From positions 1 to 50,292 of the forward strand of contig CALFFK010000027.1 of NCBI GenBank assembly GCA_937957975.1: 50,292 bases of DNA, given 5' to 3'. The translations under genes were made by a program, and so were the position numbers. This DNA is from an uncultured Neomegalonema sp. GTDB taxonomy: Bacteria > Pseudomonadota > Alphaproteobacteria > Rhodobacterales > Rhodobacteraceae. Positions within the stretch are counted from its first letter, which is position 1. Each line of letters opens with the position of its first letter. This document shows, piece after piece, positions 17,779 to 27,095 of the stretch. The notes beneath the pieces are model-generated. The model had not been told where the DNA came from. It searched no databases and saw nothing but the letters and a program-made list of their open reading frames with translations.

Positions 17779-19539
17779 ATGGACGGTACGCCTTCCCCTT
17801 TCCTCTCCCTGACGGGCCGACCATGGCAAATGCCAGATGCCGCCGCCGAACGGGCGGGGCTGACCATTGCGCAGCGGCATGGCTTACCCGAAATCGTGGG
17901 GCGGGTGCTGGCCATCCGTGGAGTGGAGATCGACGAGGCGCAAAGCTATCTGACGCCAACTCTGCGCGAGATGATGCCGGACCCTTCAACACTCATGGAT
18001 ATGGACGCCGCCGCCGAACGACTGGCCCATGCAGTAGAGGCACGTGAGCAGGTCGGGCTGTTCGGGGATTACGACGTAGATGGCGGGGCGTCGGTTGCAC
18101 TTGTGCAACGCTGGTTACAATCCTTGGGCATCAAGGTTCGGGTGCATATCCCTGACCGTATTGATGAGGGCTATGGGCCAAACGATCCGGCAATGCGGGC
18201 ACTGGCGCAGGAGTGTTCACTGATCCTGTGTCTCGATTGCGGAACCCTGAGTCATGGGCCGATTGCAGCGGCGCGTCTTGCAGGGGCCGATGTGATTGTC
18301 GCTGACCATCATATCGCAGGGGAAACACTGCCTGATTGTACAGCGGTCGTGAACCCGAACCGACATGATGATGAGTCGGGGCTGGGTCAGCTATGCGCCG
18401 CCGGGGTCGCCTTCTTGCTGCTGGCGGCGGCGAACCGGGTGCTTAGGAAAACCGGAACGGTGAAAGAGCCAAACCTGTTGCAGTGGCTCGATCTGGTAGC
18501 GCTGGCCACGGTGGCAGATGTGGCCCCCCTGATCGGTTTGAACCGGGCGCTGGTACGGCAAGGGTTACAGGTGATGCGACAGCGCAAGAACGCAGGGTTG
18601 CGCGCATTGGCGGATGTCGCGCGCATGGATGCAGCGCCAACACCCTTCCATCTCGGATTCCTGCTCGGCCCGCGTGTCAATGCAGGGGGACGGATCGGCA
18701 AGGCGGATATGGGCGCGCGTCTTTTGGCCTGTGATGATGCGCAGGAGGCGGCGGAGATGGCGGCCATGCTCGATACCTATAACCTTGACCGACGGGAGAT
18801 CGAGGCGGCGGTATTGGAAGCGGCCATCGAACAGGTCGAGACGCGCGGAATTGAGGGGGGGCTGGTCTGGGCCGCCGATGAGGGTTGGCATCCGGGAGTG
18901 GTCGGCATCGTGGCGAGCCGCCTGAAGGAACGCTACAACCGGCCCGCTATCGTGATCGGATTGGCGGATGGTATCGGCAAAGGCTCAGGGCGGTCTGTCT
19001 CCGGGGTTGATCTTGGACGCACCATCCATGGTGCAACGGATGCCGGGATGCTGCTGAAAGGTGGCGGGCATCGCATGGCGGCGGGGCTAACGGTGGCAGA
19101 GGACCGACTGGTCGAAGCGATGGGCTGGATTGATACCGCTTTATGCAAACAAGGGGCGGACAAGATCGGGCCACGTACCCTGACGCTGGACGGATCTCTG
19201 TCACCGCGCGGGGCAACGCTCGATTTGTGCGAGTTGCTTGAGCAGGCCGGGCCGTTCGGAGCGGGATCGCCTGCACCGCGCTTCTCGTTTCCTAATGTGC
19301 GGCTGGACAAGACACGGGAAGTTGGAACAGGGCATTTTGCCTGTTCGGTCACGGATGGCACTGCATGGCTGGATGCCATAGCGTTTCGTGCTTTCGAAAG
19401 CGATCTCGGCCCTGCCCTGATGGCGAACAAGGGACGACCGCTTACGGCAGCGGGGCGTATCCAGATCGACGAATGGAAGGGCCGCAAGCGCGTGAAACTG
19501 TTTCTGGAGGACGCGGCCCTGCCGCGTGAACGAGCATGA
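17779..19539 (+). CDS. recJ: Single-stranded-DNA-specific exonuclease RecJ
   Basis: Degrades single-stranded DNA 5' to 3' in recombination and mismatch repair. The 586-residue protein carries the DHH phosphoesterase motifs: GDYDVDG (about residues 95-101), LDCG, VADHHIAG (about 173-180), and the DHHA1 motif GGGHRMAAG (about 427-435), followed by the OB-fold domain. The residue after DYDVDG is Gly (GGAS), where most members have A/V-T/S-S; this is tolerated in the family. Start placed at the ATG at 17779 with GAGAAG upstream. Its stop overlaps the next gene in an ATGA. Confidence 0.95.
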   Translation: MDGTPSPFLSLTGRPWQMPDAAAERAGLTIAQRHGLPEIVGRVLAIRGVEIDEAQSYLTPTLREMMPDPSTLMDMDAAAERLAHAVEAREQVGLFGDYDVDGGASVALVQRWLQSLGIKVRVHIPDRIDEGYGPNDPAMRALAQECSLILCLDCGTLSHGPIAAARLAGADVIVADHHIAGETLPDCTAVVNPNRHDDESGLGQLCAAGVAFLLLAAANRVLRKTGTVKEPNLLQWLDLVALATVADVAPLIGLNRALVRQGLQVMRQRKNAGLRALADVARMDAAPTPFHLGFLLGPRVNAGGRIGKADMGARLLACDDAQEAAEMAAMLDTYNLDRREIEAAVLEAAIEQVETRGIEGGLVWAADEGWHPGVVGIVASRLKERYNRPAIVIGLADGIGKGSGRSVSGVDLGRTIHGATDAGMLLKGGGHRMAAGLTVAEDRLVEAMGWIDTALCKQGADKIGPRTLTLDGSLSPRGATLDLCELLEQAGPFGAGSPAPRFSFPNVRLDKTREVGTGHFACSVTDGTAWLDAIAFRAFESDLGPALMANKGRPLTAAGRIQIDEWKGRKRVKLFLEDAALPRERA

Positions 19540-20264
19540 CAAAAACTGTTCTCATCACTGGTGGCAGCCGGGGCATCGGACGGGCCACCGCACTGCTCTG
19601 CGGGGCGCGGGGTTGGAATGTTGCAATCAATTATGCACGTGATAGCGAAGCCGCGAGCAGTGTAGTTGCCGCAGTCGGGGCGGCGGGCGGGGCGGCCTTT
19701 GCCATGCAGGGCGATGTTCGGGATGAAGCGGCGATGATCGCCTTGTATGACCGGACGATTGAGACCTATGGCGGGATCAACGGGGTGGTGAATAATGCCG
19801 GGATCGTCGCGCCAAAATCGACCGTCGCAGAGATGGATGTGGAGCGGATGCGCCGGGTCTTTGATACGAATGTTCTTGGCGCGTATATCGTCGCGCGTGA
19901 AGCAGCACGACGGATGACGGGGGGCAGCATCGTCAATGTCTCATCCGCCGCTGCAAGGCTGGGCAGTGCGGGCGAATATGTTGATTATGCAGGGTCAAAG
20001 GGCGCAGTGGATACAATGACAACGGGCCTTGCCAACGAGCTTGCACCGAAAGGCATCCGGGTAAATGCAGTGCGTCCGGGATTAATCGAAACGGATATTC
20101 ACGCAAGCGGCGGACAACCCGGCCGCGCAGAGCGGATTGGTGCACTGACGCCTCTGGGCCGCGCCGGTACGGCAGAAGAAGTCGCGCAGGCAATAATCTG
20201 GTTGCTGTCTGACGAGGCTTCCTATGTTACTGGTGCATTCGTCGATGTCAGCGGAGGACGCTAG
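19536..20264 (+). CDS. SDR family NAD(P)-dependent oxidoreductase
   Basis: A classical short-chain dehydrogenase/reductase of 242 residues with the cofactor motif TGGSRGIG (residues 7-14), NNAG, and the catalytic Ser (SSAAARLG) and Tyr-x3-Lys (YAGSK). The C-terminal ASYVTGAFVDVSGGR is typical of the 3-oxoacyl reductase/glucose dehydrogenase group. Residues after the first Gly-rich turn (NYARDSEAA) hint at NADP use. Substrate unknown. Start overlaps the recJ stop by four bases and its own stop is one base before the next ATG, so recJ-SDR-VOC form a tight operon. Confidence 0.92.
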   Translation: MTKTVLITGGSRGIGRATALLCGARGWNVAINYARDSEAASSVVAAVGAAGGAAFAMQGDVRDEAAMIALYDRTIETYGGINGVVNNAGIVAPKSTVAEMDVERMRRVFDTNVLGAYIVAREAARRMTGGSIVNVSSAAARLGSAGEYVDYAGSKGAVDTMTTGLANELAPKGIRVNAVRPGLIETDIHASGGQPGRAERIGALTPLGRAGTAEEVAQAIIWLLSDEASYVTGAFVDVSGGR

Positions 20265-20265
20265 G

Positions 20266-20907
20266 ATGGCAACGGAACTGGATCATATCGTCGTTGGCAC
20301 ACAAAACCTTGAGTCAGGCGCACGCTGGCTGGAGGATATGCTGGGCGTGCCCCCTCTGGGTGGCGGCGAACATACGGCAATGGGTACGTACAACAAGCTT
20401 TGGAGCCTTGGTTCCAGCAGCTATCTGGAACTCGTTGCGATTAATCCGGCGACCCCTGCACCATCGCGCCCCCGGTGGTTCGGGCTGGATGACCCCGATA
20501 TTCAGGATAGTCTCGCCAGTGGCCCACGTCTGTTGAACTGGGCGGTGCGTGTGGATGATATAGAGCAGGTCAGCAAGGATTGTCCGGTCAATATCGGCAC
20601 GATCCGCACCATGACACGGGGGGATTTTTCGTGGAAGGTGGCAATCAGGGAAGATGGAGCCTTGATCCATCAGGGTCACATCCCGCTCGTAATCGAATGG
20701 CAGACTGCGCACCCGGCCTCGACCATGCAGGATCAGGGTTTGTCGCTCGTGCGCCTGAAAGCACATCGCAGCGAAAAGACGGGTGTGGTTAAAGCCCTCG
20801 ATTCCATGGGCGCAAGTAGCTTCATCAAGATTGAAGATGGTAGCGTAACCGCCGGAATCATGGCTGAAATCTCAACCGAAGATGGCAACATCTCGCTGGT
20901 TGGATAG
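20266..20907 (+). CDS. VOC/glyoxalase-like domain protein
   Basis: A 213-residue protein of the Glyoxalase_3-like type. The opening TELDHIVVGTQNLESGARWLED and the segment GTYNKLWSLGSSSYLELVAI, with a metal-ligand-like His and Glu, place it in the VOC superfamily; the C-terminal half is less typical. Reaction unknown. The ATG at 20266 has GGAGG at 20253-20257, inside the end of the SDR gene. It probably is co-translated with the SDR and may act on a related metabolite. Confidence 0.82.
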   Translation: MATELDHIVVGTQNLESGARWLEDMLGVPPLGGGEHTAMGTYNKLWSLGSSSYLELVAINPATPAPSRPRWFGLDDPDIQDSLASGPRLLNWAVRVDDIEQVSKDCPVNIGTIRTMTRGDFSWKVAIREDGALIHQGHIPLVIEWQTAHPASTMQDQGLSLVRLKAHRSEKTGVVKALDSMGASSFIKIEDGSVTAGIMAEISTEDGNISLVG

Positions 20908-20915
20908 CCGCCGCG

Positions 20916-21584
20916 ATGGAGTGGCGGGCGGCCATTGATGCCTATTGCGAGCGGACGGGGCCGGAATTCTGGTCTGAGCCACTGAACGCAGCGTCGAACC
21001 TTGCCTTCATTCTGGCGGCGATCCTGCCCTATATCGCAATGCGGCGCAGGGGATGGAATGATCCGTTGTTAAGCGCCTTATGCGGTATCGCGTTCTGCGT
21101 TGGGGTCGGGTCGTTTCTGTTTCATACTTTCGCAGAACGATGGGCGGCAGTGGCCGATACAGTCCCCATCCTGTTGTTTATCATCGTCTTTTTGTATGCA
21201 GCTATGAAGCGTCTATTTGGGCTGCTTGGGAAATGGGCGGTTATTGCGACCGTTATCGCCTTTGGTCTGTCTCTCTTTGCCCGAAACATCGGGCTTTCGA
21301 TCGCAGGCAGATCATTGAACGGCTCGGAAGGATATTTTCCGGCGCTGGCGCTGCTGGGCGGATCAGCTTTATTCCTCGGCTTGCTGGGGAAGGCCGCCGC
21401 CCGACCTATCGCAATCGCGACAGTGATCTTTGCTGCATCCTTGACGGCGCGGACGGTGGATGCCGGGATTTGCCCGTACATCCCTGTGGGAAGCCATTTC
21501 ATCTGGCATCTGTTGAATGGTGCGATGATAGCTGTTTTGCTCTCTACCCTGCTCCACCATGGACGGAGACAGGATCAAAGCTGA
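20916..21584 (+). CDS. Alkaline ceramidase-like (CREST superfamily) membrane hydrolase
   Basis: A 222-residue protein with about seven membrane helices. Family motifs are visible: FWSEPLNAASNLAFI at the N-terminus, GVGSFLFHTFAERWAAVADTVPI (Ser, His and Asp of the zinc amidase site) and, near the end, DAGICPYIPVGSHFIWHLLNG, which supplies two more metal histidines. Eukaryotic relatives cleave ceramide; the bacterial substrate is unknown and need not be a sphingolipid. It follows the VOC gene after eight bases and probably ends this operon. The convergent sensor kinase stops 11 bases away. Confidence 0.85.
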   Translation: MEWRAAIDAYCERTGPEFWSEPLNAASNLAFILAAILPYIAMRRRGWNDPLLSALCGIAFCVGVGSFLFHTFAERWAAVADTVPILLFIIVFLYAAMKRLFGLLGKWAVIATVIAFGLSLFARNIGLSIAGRSLNGSEGYFPALALLGGSALFLGLLGKAAARPIAIATVIFAASLTARTVDAGICPYIPVGSHFIWHLLNGAMIAVLLSTLLHHGRRQDQS

Positions 21585-21595
21585 AGCGGTGGTTC

Positions 21596-23032
21596 CTAAC
21601 CTACCTTGCGATAGGTCGGCTCATTGTTCTGCTCGCTCACTGCGTCTTCATCGGGCCAGCTTGTCGAGACTACGGCACTGACCGGGATGCATAGCCGCAC
21701 GGATGTTCCGACACCCTCGCGGCTCTGCAATTCAACAAAACCGCTATGAGCATCCATGAGCGCCTTGACCATCGCAAGCCCCAGTCCCGCACCTTCGCGG
21801 TCGGATTTTCTGGTCAGGCTGGAGCGCGCATAAACCATCCAGATGCTTTGTAGGTCACGTTCGGGAATACCACACCCGACATCACGCACCTCGACAACAA
21901 GCATACGCTTGTCCCGAATATAGGCATCAACATAGATCGCCCCGCCTTCATCCGAAAATTTGAGAGCATTCGACAAGACATTTGTGATGCAGCGTTTGAC
22001 GGCGAGGCGGTCACAATTGACAATCCAGTCCGCCTCAATGCTCTTACGAAACGAGATGTCGCGCTGCTCCGCCGCCGATTGGAACTGGATGATGGAATCA
22101 TCGAGGAGCGATGTGAACAAAACATCTTCGCGGTAAATATCGAACTTGCCAGCATCAATTTTCGACAGGTCCAGCACATCCTCGGTCAGTTTTGCCAGAT
22201 CACGAGCCGAGCGCGCGACAATATCAACATACTCAAAAACACGATCCTGCGGCATCGTATCCTTTTGGTAGAGTATCGCCTCCGAAAAACCCTGTATCGC
22301 ATTGAGGGGTGTACGGAATTCATGGCTCATATTCGCGAGAAATTGCTGACGGTAAAAACTGAGATCGCGTAGCTTGTTCTCTGATATTTCCAAAGCCTGG
22401 GTTTTTAACATCAGGTTTTTACGCCGGTGCCATTCGACCTGAACAAGGAAAACCACCGACAGGATGAACATGGTAGCAAGCGCAATGATAACAATCGCAT
22501 CATGCTTCATCTTCGCGCGCAATTCCTGGGCAATTCCGACGTCATTTTCATTCAATGCCCGCGCAATCCGCTTGACGCTGGGTCGGGATTCGACAAGAGC
22601 TGAGGTAAAGTGGGTTGGGGAGCTTGTAGGATCGCCTTTCACAAAAGCGTCGATCCGATACGCGAGTTCATGCAGTTTGCGAAACTCATCCGACAGACCT
22701 TTTTCGCGAATGACATCGCGGAACTCTGGCCCCATCAACCGCATGAATTCGAGATCAAATGCCTGCGCCCGCTTGACCAGTTCCCCTGTCACGATGTTTG
22801 GGTTGCCAGATTCGAGATTCCGTGACGCACTCAGGACATCATCATACAGTTCCTGAATTTCAAAAGCAGTGACATCCGGGCGACCACTGACTGAATTATG
22901 ACCCAGTATCTGAGAGGTCGCGAGATGATAAACTGCGTACCCTGCGACAGCGAGCGCAAGGAGTATTGTTATCATCAATGGCAAGGCAAGTGCCGCCTTG
23001 CGCCATTCATTGAGCAATCGCTTCGCGGTCAC
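21596..23032 (-). CDS. Sensor histidine kinase
   Basis: A 478-residue membrane histidine kinase. Two hydrophobic segments (about residues 17-37 and 179-200) enclose a helical periplasmic sensor of about 140 residues with no recognised fold. The cytoplasmic part has HisKA with ANMSHEFRTPLNAIQGFSEA (phosphorylated His) and an HATPase domain with N box NVLSNALKFS, G1 DVGCGIP and G2 EGAGLGLAMVKAL. No HAMP or receiver domain and no response regulator gene nearby, so the partner is unknown. A short coiled coil joins the second helix to HisKA. Convergent with the ceramidase-like gene and divergent from metA. Confidence 0.93.
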   Translation of the reverse strand: MTAKRLLNEWRKAALALPLMITILLALAVAGYAVYHLATSQILGHNSVSGRPDVTAFEIQELYDDVLSASRNLESGNPNIVTGELVKRAQAFDLEFMRLMGPEFRDVIREKGLSDEFRKLHELAYRIDAFVKGDPTSSPTHFTSALVESRPSVKRIARALNENDVGIAQELRAKMKHDAIVIIALATMFILSVVFLVQVEWHRRKNLMLKTQALEISENKLRDLSFYRQQFLANMSHEFRTPLNAIQGFSEAILYQKDTMPQDRVFEYVDIVARSARDLAKLTEDVLDLSKIDAGKFDIYREDVLFTSLLDDSIIQFQSAAEQRDISFRKSIEADWIVNCDRLAVKRCITNVLSNALKFSDEGGAIYVDAYIRDKRMLVVEVRDVGCGIPERDLQSIWMVYARSSLTRKSDREGAGLGLAMVKALMDAHSGFVELQSREGVGTSVRLCIPVSAVVSTSWPDEDAVSEQNNEPTYRKVG

Positions 23033-23089
23033 GGTGCAATCCCTGATAAATCACCTTACAAAGTATTAGAATGATGGGGTTTCTGTAAC

Positions 23090-23114
23090 CTTAACAGGCA
23101 CGTTAAGATGCCCT
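23090..23114 (+). promoter_or_regulatory. Possible pseudoknot in the metA leader
   Basis: CTTAAC (23090-23095) pairs with GTTAAG (23102-23107). The loop between them, AGGCA, can also pair with TGCCCT just downstream (one bulge), giving an H-type pseudoknot about 35 bases before the metA start. Methionine genes of alphaproteobacteria often carry SAM-II riboswitches with this topology, but the conserved SAM-II loop bases are not seen here, so ligand binding is not claimed. Confidence 0.3.
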
Positions 23115-23147
23115 GCCCAAATCTTTCCACATGGAGATTCCTGAGTA

Positions 23148-24065
23148 ATGCCGATCAAGATTCCTGCCGGATTACCCGCCGAAACCATTCTTGCCCGCGA
23201 AGGCGTCATGCTGATGCGTGAGGACGAGGCAGCCCGCCAGGACATCCGCCCGTTGAAGATCGCCCTCGTCAATCTGATGCCCGACAAAATCAGAACCGAA
23301 GCGCAGATTGCGCGGTTGGTTGGCGCGACCCCACTTCAGATCGAATTGACCCTCCTGAAAATGGCCAGCCATACCCCCAAGACGGCACCGCCCTTTCACA
23401 TGCTGTCCTTTTACGAACCATGGGAAGCGGTAAAGGACATCCGATTCGACGGCCTGATCGTCACCGGAGCGCCAATAGAGCATCTGCCATTCGAGGACGT
23501 ACGATACTGGCAGGAACTGACCGAAATGTTTGAATGGTCGCGAACCCATGTACATTCGATGTTGTCGATTTGCTGGGGCGCACAGGCCGCGCTCCACCAT
23601 TTTCATGGGATTCCGAAGCATGATCTGGAGAAAAAAGCGTTCGGCGTCTTCCGCCACCGCAACCTCGCCCCTGCTTCACCATACCTGCGGGGGTTTTCCG
23701 ATGATTTTTCGATCCCGGTTTCGCGGTGGACGGAGGTTCGCCGGAGCGACCTGCCCCCTGAAGCGAAACTTGAGGTTCTAATGGAAAGCCCTGATGCGGG
23801 CCTGTGCCTGATCGCGGAACCCGATACCCGACGCCTCTATATGTTCAACCATATCGAGTATGACAGCACATCGCTCGCCGAAGAGTACGGGCGCGACAAG
23901 GCAAAGGGGGTCGATATCGCACTTCCAAACAACTACTTCCCGAACGATGATGATACGAGGCAGCCAGAGAATCGCTGGCGCTCACATGCCCATTTGTTTT
24001 TTGGCAACTGGATCAACGAGGTATACCAGACTACCGCGTTTGACCCGAAGGAGATCGGTCGATGA
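23148..24065 (+). CDS. metA: Homoserine O-acyltransferase, MetA family (predicted acetyltransferase)
   Basis: Acylates homoserine, the first committed step of methionine synthesis. The 305-residue protein has the MetA nucleophile Cys142 ([12 protein letters not shown]) and the FNHIEYD segment with the catalytic His and Glu. Residue 111 is Glu ([13 protein letters not shown]), the position that in characterised MetA enzymes separates acetyl-CoA users (Glu) from succinyl-CoA users (Gly). The expected product is therefore O-acetylhomoserine despite the usual succinyltransferase name. The stop codon overlaps the ppk2 start (ATGA). A folded leader may precede it. Confidence 0.95.
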   Translation: MPIKIPAGLPAETILAREGVMLMREDEAARQDIRPLKIALVNLMPDKIRTEAQIARLVGATPLQIELTLLKMASHTPKTAPPFHMLSFYEPWEAVKDIRFDGLIVTGAPIEHLPFEDVRYWQELTEMFEWSRTHVHSMLSICWGAQAALHHFHGIPKHDLEKKAFGVFRHRNLAPASPYLRGFSDDFSIPVSRWTEVRRSDLPPEAKLEVLMESPDAGLCLIAEPDTRRLYMFNHIEYDSTSLAEEYGRDKAKGVDIALPNNYFPNDDDTRQPENRWRSHAHLFFGNWINEVYQTTAFDPKEIGR

Positions 24066-24946
24066 AGGGCTTCAAAAAACCATTCGACGGCGAGATCTCG
24101 CGTTTTTTTGGAGAGGATTTCCCAAAGGATCTTCGCAAACGCGTCCAAAAGGCAGACGACAAGGATCTGCTCGACCCCGACCACCCCTATGACAGCAGAT
24201 GGAAGAAATCGGATTACGAAAGTGATCTCGATGCGCTCCAGATCGAACTGGCGAAGATGCAGCGGTGGATGGTGGAGAGCAATGAACGGATCGTCGTGGT
24301 TTTTGAGGGACGGGACGCTGCCGGAAAAGGAGGTACGATCTCGCGCCTGACCGGCAATCTCAATCCGCGCGTGGCTCGCATTATCGCACTGGGCAAGCCT
24401 TCCGACCGTGAACGGGGCCAATGGTATTTCCAACGGTATGTCGCGCACCTGCCGACGCGGGGTGAAATGACAATCTTCGACCGATCCTGGTACAATCGGG
24501 CTGGAGTCGAGGCGGTGATGGGGTTTTGCTCTCGTTCGGAGACAATGAATTTCTTTAATCAGGCGCCGGAATTCGAAACGACGATCATCGAGGACGGCAC
24601 GCGCCTGTTCAAAATATGGCTTACCGTCTCGCGGGCCGAACAAATGCGCCGGTTCCTGGAACGCGAGTCAGACCCGCTGAAACACTGGAAGCTGTCGCCA
24701 ATCGACGTGGCATCCCTTGGCAAATGGGAAGAGTATACGGCAGCGCGAAACGAGATGTTCGAACGGACCCATACGAATCATGCACCCTGGACCCTGATCC
24801 GGTCTGATGATAAACGGCGGGCACGGGTGGCAGCCATTCGTGCGATTTTGAACCGCCTGCCCTATGATGGGAAAGACGATAAGGTCGCCTGCGCGCCCGA
24901 TCCATCAATCTGTGGTGCGCCCGGCTTGCTGGGGGCCAACATATGA
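24062..24946 (+). CDS. ppk2: Polyphosphate kinase 2
   Basis: Transfers phosphate between polyphosphate and nucleotides in the cytoplasm. The 294-residue one-domain PPK2 shows the Walker A loop [16 protein letters not shown], the [13 protein letters not shown] segment and Walker [14 protein letters not shown], then the lid region with [13 protein letters not shown] and [12 protein letters not shown]. Length fits class I PPK2, which typically uses GDP or ADP; subclass is not proven by sequence alone. It overlaps metA by four bases, so the two are probably translated together. bpt follows after 40 bases. Confidence 0.94.
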   Translation: MKGFKKPFDGEISRFFGEDFPKDLRKRVQKADDKDLLDPDHPYDSRWKKSDYESDLDALQIELAKMQRWMVESNERIVVVFEGRDAAGKGGTISRLTGNLNPRVARIIALGKPSDRERGQWYFQRYVAHLPTRGEMTIFDRSWYNRAGVEAVMGFCSRSETMNFFNQAPEFETTIIEDGTRLFKIWLTVSRAEQMRRFLERESDPLKHWKLSPIDVASLGKWEEYTAARNEMFERTHTNHAPWTLIRSDDKRRARVAAIRAILNRLPYDGKDDKVACAPDPSICGAPGLLGANI

Positions 24947-24986
24947 TGCCGTTGAATGTTAGCACGGTCCCTGCAACAACGCACGC

Positions 24987-25721
24987 ATGACTGAGCATTT
25001 CAAATCTTCGCGCCTGCGTTTCTATCTGACCGAACCGCAACCTTGCCCCTATCTGCCCAACCGTGTGGAAAGGAAAATCTTCACGCCCCTGAGCGGAGGG
25101 CACGCGGCTGATATTGGCGACGAGTTATCAACCAATGGCTTTCGCCGCAGCCAGAACGTCGCCTACCGCCCGCAATGTCCCGGCTGTAACGCTTGTGTCG
25201 CAACACGGATCATCGCAGAAAATTATGAAGCCTCACGCCGGGATCGTCGGATCATTCGACGCAATAGCGGTTTGCGCAGGAAAGCAAAACCTGCACTGGC
25301 AACCGAGGAGCAATACCAGCTTTTCCGCCGTTACGTCACCGCCCGCCATGCCGAAGGCGGGATGGCCGCAATGGATGCCTATGATTACGCCTCAATGGTG
25401 GAAGACAGCACTGTCCGCACCCAGGTTATCGAATATTGGGGAACGGATGAAGATGGTGATGACTCGCTGGAAGCGGTCTGCCTGACTGATGTGATGGCGG
25501 ACGGGTTGTCGATGGTCTACAGTTTCTTCAACCCGGATCGGGAGCGCGACAGTCCGGGCAGGTTTATCATCCTCGATCATATCGACATCGTTCGGGCGCT
25601 TGGTCTGCCCTATGTTTATATGGGCTATTGGGTCGATGGATGCCGCAAGATGCAATACAAGGTCGATTTTCCCGGAACCGAAGTCCTGATCGCGGGAAGT
25701 TGGTTGACGCTGGATCGTTGA
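24987..25721 (+). CDS. bpt: Aspartate/glutamate leucyltransferase (Ate/Bpt type)
   Basis: N-end rule enzyme that transfers leucine from Leu-tRNA to proteins with N-terminal Asp or Glu, marking them for ClpAP/ClpS. The 244-residue protein has the ATE N-domain Cys cluster (QPCPYLPNRVE; QCPGCNACVATRI, where the C-x2-C motif resembles the heme or Fe-S site of eukaryotic ATE1) and the C-domain segments YWVDGCRKMQYKVDF and LDHIDIVRALGLPYVYMGYW. Length fits the bacterial Bpt clade. No ClpS gene is seen in the window. Confidence 0.93.
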   Translation: MTEHFKSSRLRFYLTEPQPCPYLPNRVERKIFTPLSGGHAADIGDELSTNGFRRSQNVAYRPQCPGCNACVATRIIAENYEASRRDRRIIRRNSGLRRKAKPALATEEQYQLFRRYVTARHAEGGMAAMDAYDYASMVEDSTVRTQVIEYWGTDEDGDDSLEAVCLTDVMADGLSMVYSFFNPDRERDSPGRFIILDHIDIVRALGLPYVYMGYWVDGCRKMQYKVDFPGTEVLIAGSWLTLDR

Positions 25722-25776
25722 ACAACCCTATCCCCTTGCCCTTGTCTATTCGTCGCCCTACTGTGCATCCGCAGTT

Positions 25777-25790
25777 ACAGACACGTCTGT
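25777..25790. promoter_or_regulatory. Inverted repeat upstream of dctP
   Basis: ACAGAC and GTCTGT flank a two-base AC centre about 50 bases before the dctP start. This symmetric site could be an operator for the TRAP substrate-binding gene. No regulator gene is adjacent. Confidence 0.25.
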
Positions 25791-25842
25791 GGACTATGAA
25801 CCATCGTTGAATGCGATGGACTCAATGGGGAGAAAGAAAACC

Positions 25843-26934
25843 ATGAAAAGACGCGCGTTTCTCAAGGGTGCGGCCATCGCAGGAGCTGCCGCTCCACTCG
25901 CTACACCGGCGCTTTCACAAAACAAGGTTGAGATGTCCATCGTCTCGACATGGCCACGTGACTTTCCCGGTCTCGGCATAAGCGCCCAGCGCATCGCAGC
26001 GCGCATCACCGAACTGACCGATGGCGAGATTGACGTCACGTATTATGCAGCAGGTGAGAAAGTCGGCGCATTCGACAGCTTCGATGAAGTTGCGTCCGGC
26101 AACTCCCAAGCCTACATCGCCGCCGACTATTACTGGAAAGGCAAGCACCCTGGCTGGGCGCCTTTCACCGCAATTCCATTTGGCCTGACCTACACGGAAA
26201 TGGATGCCTGGATCAAATATGCGGGCGGACAGGAACTGTGGGACGAAGTTGCAGGTGAATTTGGCCTCAAGAACTTTGCCTGTGGCAACACCGGCGTGCA
26301 GATGGGCGGTTGGTTCAACAAGGAAATCAACAGCGCAGACGACCTCAAGGGTCTGAAAATGCGTATCCCCGGCCTTGGCGGCGATGTCATGTCAAAGCTG
26401 GGCGCATCGCCGGTATCGCTGCCCGGTGGGCAGATCTTCGAAAACCTCGTCTCCGGCGCGGTTGATGCGACTGAGTGGGTTGGTCCCTATAACGACTACT
26501 TCATGAAGTTCTACGAAGCGGCCAAATACTACTACTGGCCCGGTATGCACGAGCCTGGTTCACAGCTTGCGCTCGGCATGAACGGTGAGTGGTGGGGCGG
26601 TCTGTCGAAGACGCATCAGGCAATCATCGAAGCAGCGGCGAACGAAGAAAACGCCCGCCAGATGGCCGAAACCAACGCCAATAACGGTGAGTACCTCACG
26701 AAACTCATCGAAGAGAACGGCGTGGAACTGCGCGAGTTCAACGATGATGTCTATGACTCCTTCGGTGAAGCCGCAGAGGAAGTCATTGAAGAGGCTCGCG
26801 ATCACAGCGAACTCTCCAAGCGTATTTTTGACAGCACCCTCGCAGCGCGCAAGGATATTGGCGGCTATATGGCCATTGCCGATGTCGCCTACAGCCAGAA
26901 GCGTAACCGGGTCGTCGGCATCGGCGACGAGTAA
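25843..26934 (+). CDS. dctP: TRAP transporter substrate-binding protein, FcbT1/TakP-like
   Basis: Periplasmic receptor of a TRAP transporter, 363 residues. The N-terminus KRRAFLKGAAIAGAAAPL is a twin-arginine-type signal, cleaved near ALS-Q at about residue 26. The mature protein has segments like those of the FcbT1/TakP clade, which binds 2-oxo acids or aromatic acids: AADYYWKGKHPGWAPFTAIP, KGLKMRIPGLGGDVMSKLG (the conserved TRAP Arg binding the substrate carboxylate is in MRIPG) and DATEWVGPYND. Start at 25843 has GGGGAG upstream; the frame extends to 25789 without signal-like sequence. A strong terminator follows, separating it from dctQM. Confidence 0.94.
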   Translation: MKRRAFLKGAAIAGAAAPLATPALSQNKVEMSIVSTWPRDFPGLGISAQRIAARITELTDGEIDVTYYAAGEKVGAFDSFDEVASGNSQAYIAADYYWKGKHPGWAPFTAIPFGLTYTEMDAWIKYAGGQELWDEVAGEFGLKNFACGNTGVQMGGWFNKEINSADDLKGLKMRIPGLGGDVMSKLGASPVSLPGGQIFENLVSGAVDATEWVGPYNDYFMKFYEAAKYYYWPGMHEPGSQLALGMNGEWWGGLSKTHQAIIEAAANEENARQMAETNANNGEYLTKLIEENGVELREFNDDVYDSFGEAAEEVIEEARDHSELSKRIFDSTLAARKDIGGYMAIADVAYSQKRNRVVGIGDE

Positions 26935-26970
26935 GCGACGCTTTTCTATTCCCTTCCGGGATAGCTGTAT

Positions 26971-27007
26971 AAACGCCACACCCATAGGGGTGTGGCGTTT
27001 TATTTTT
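26971..27007 (+). terminator. Strong intrinsic terminator after dctP
   Basis: A perfect 13-base stem, AAACGCCACACCC with GGGTGTGGCGTTT, surrounds a four-base loop and is followed by TATTTTT. It should end dctP transcripts, so dctP may be made in excess over the permease. Confidence 0.93.
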
Positions 27008-27022
27008 ATCGCCTCATACGTG

Positions 27023-27050
27023 TTTACAACACTGATCTGCTGCGTATTAT
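27023..27050 (+). promoter_or_regulatory. Sigma-70-type promoter for the VWA autotransporter
   Basis: TTTACA (27023-27028) and TATTAT (27045-27050) are separated by 16 bases, close to the housekeeping consensus. It lies between the dctP terminator and the next gene, 45 bases before the start codon. Confidence 0.6.
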
Positions 27051-27095
27051 GACCCAATACGGAACAGTTCTCTGGTGTATGAGGAGTAAAACAGC

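Noticed and set aside
23041-23147. Canonical SAM-II riboswitch before metA
   Set aside because: The expected first stem and loop bases are missing; only a generic pseudoknot is possible.
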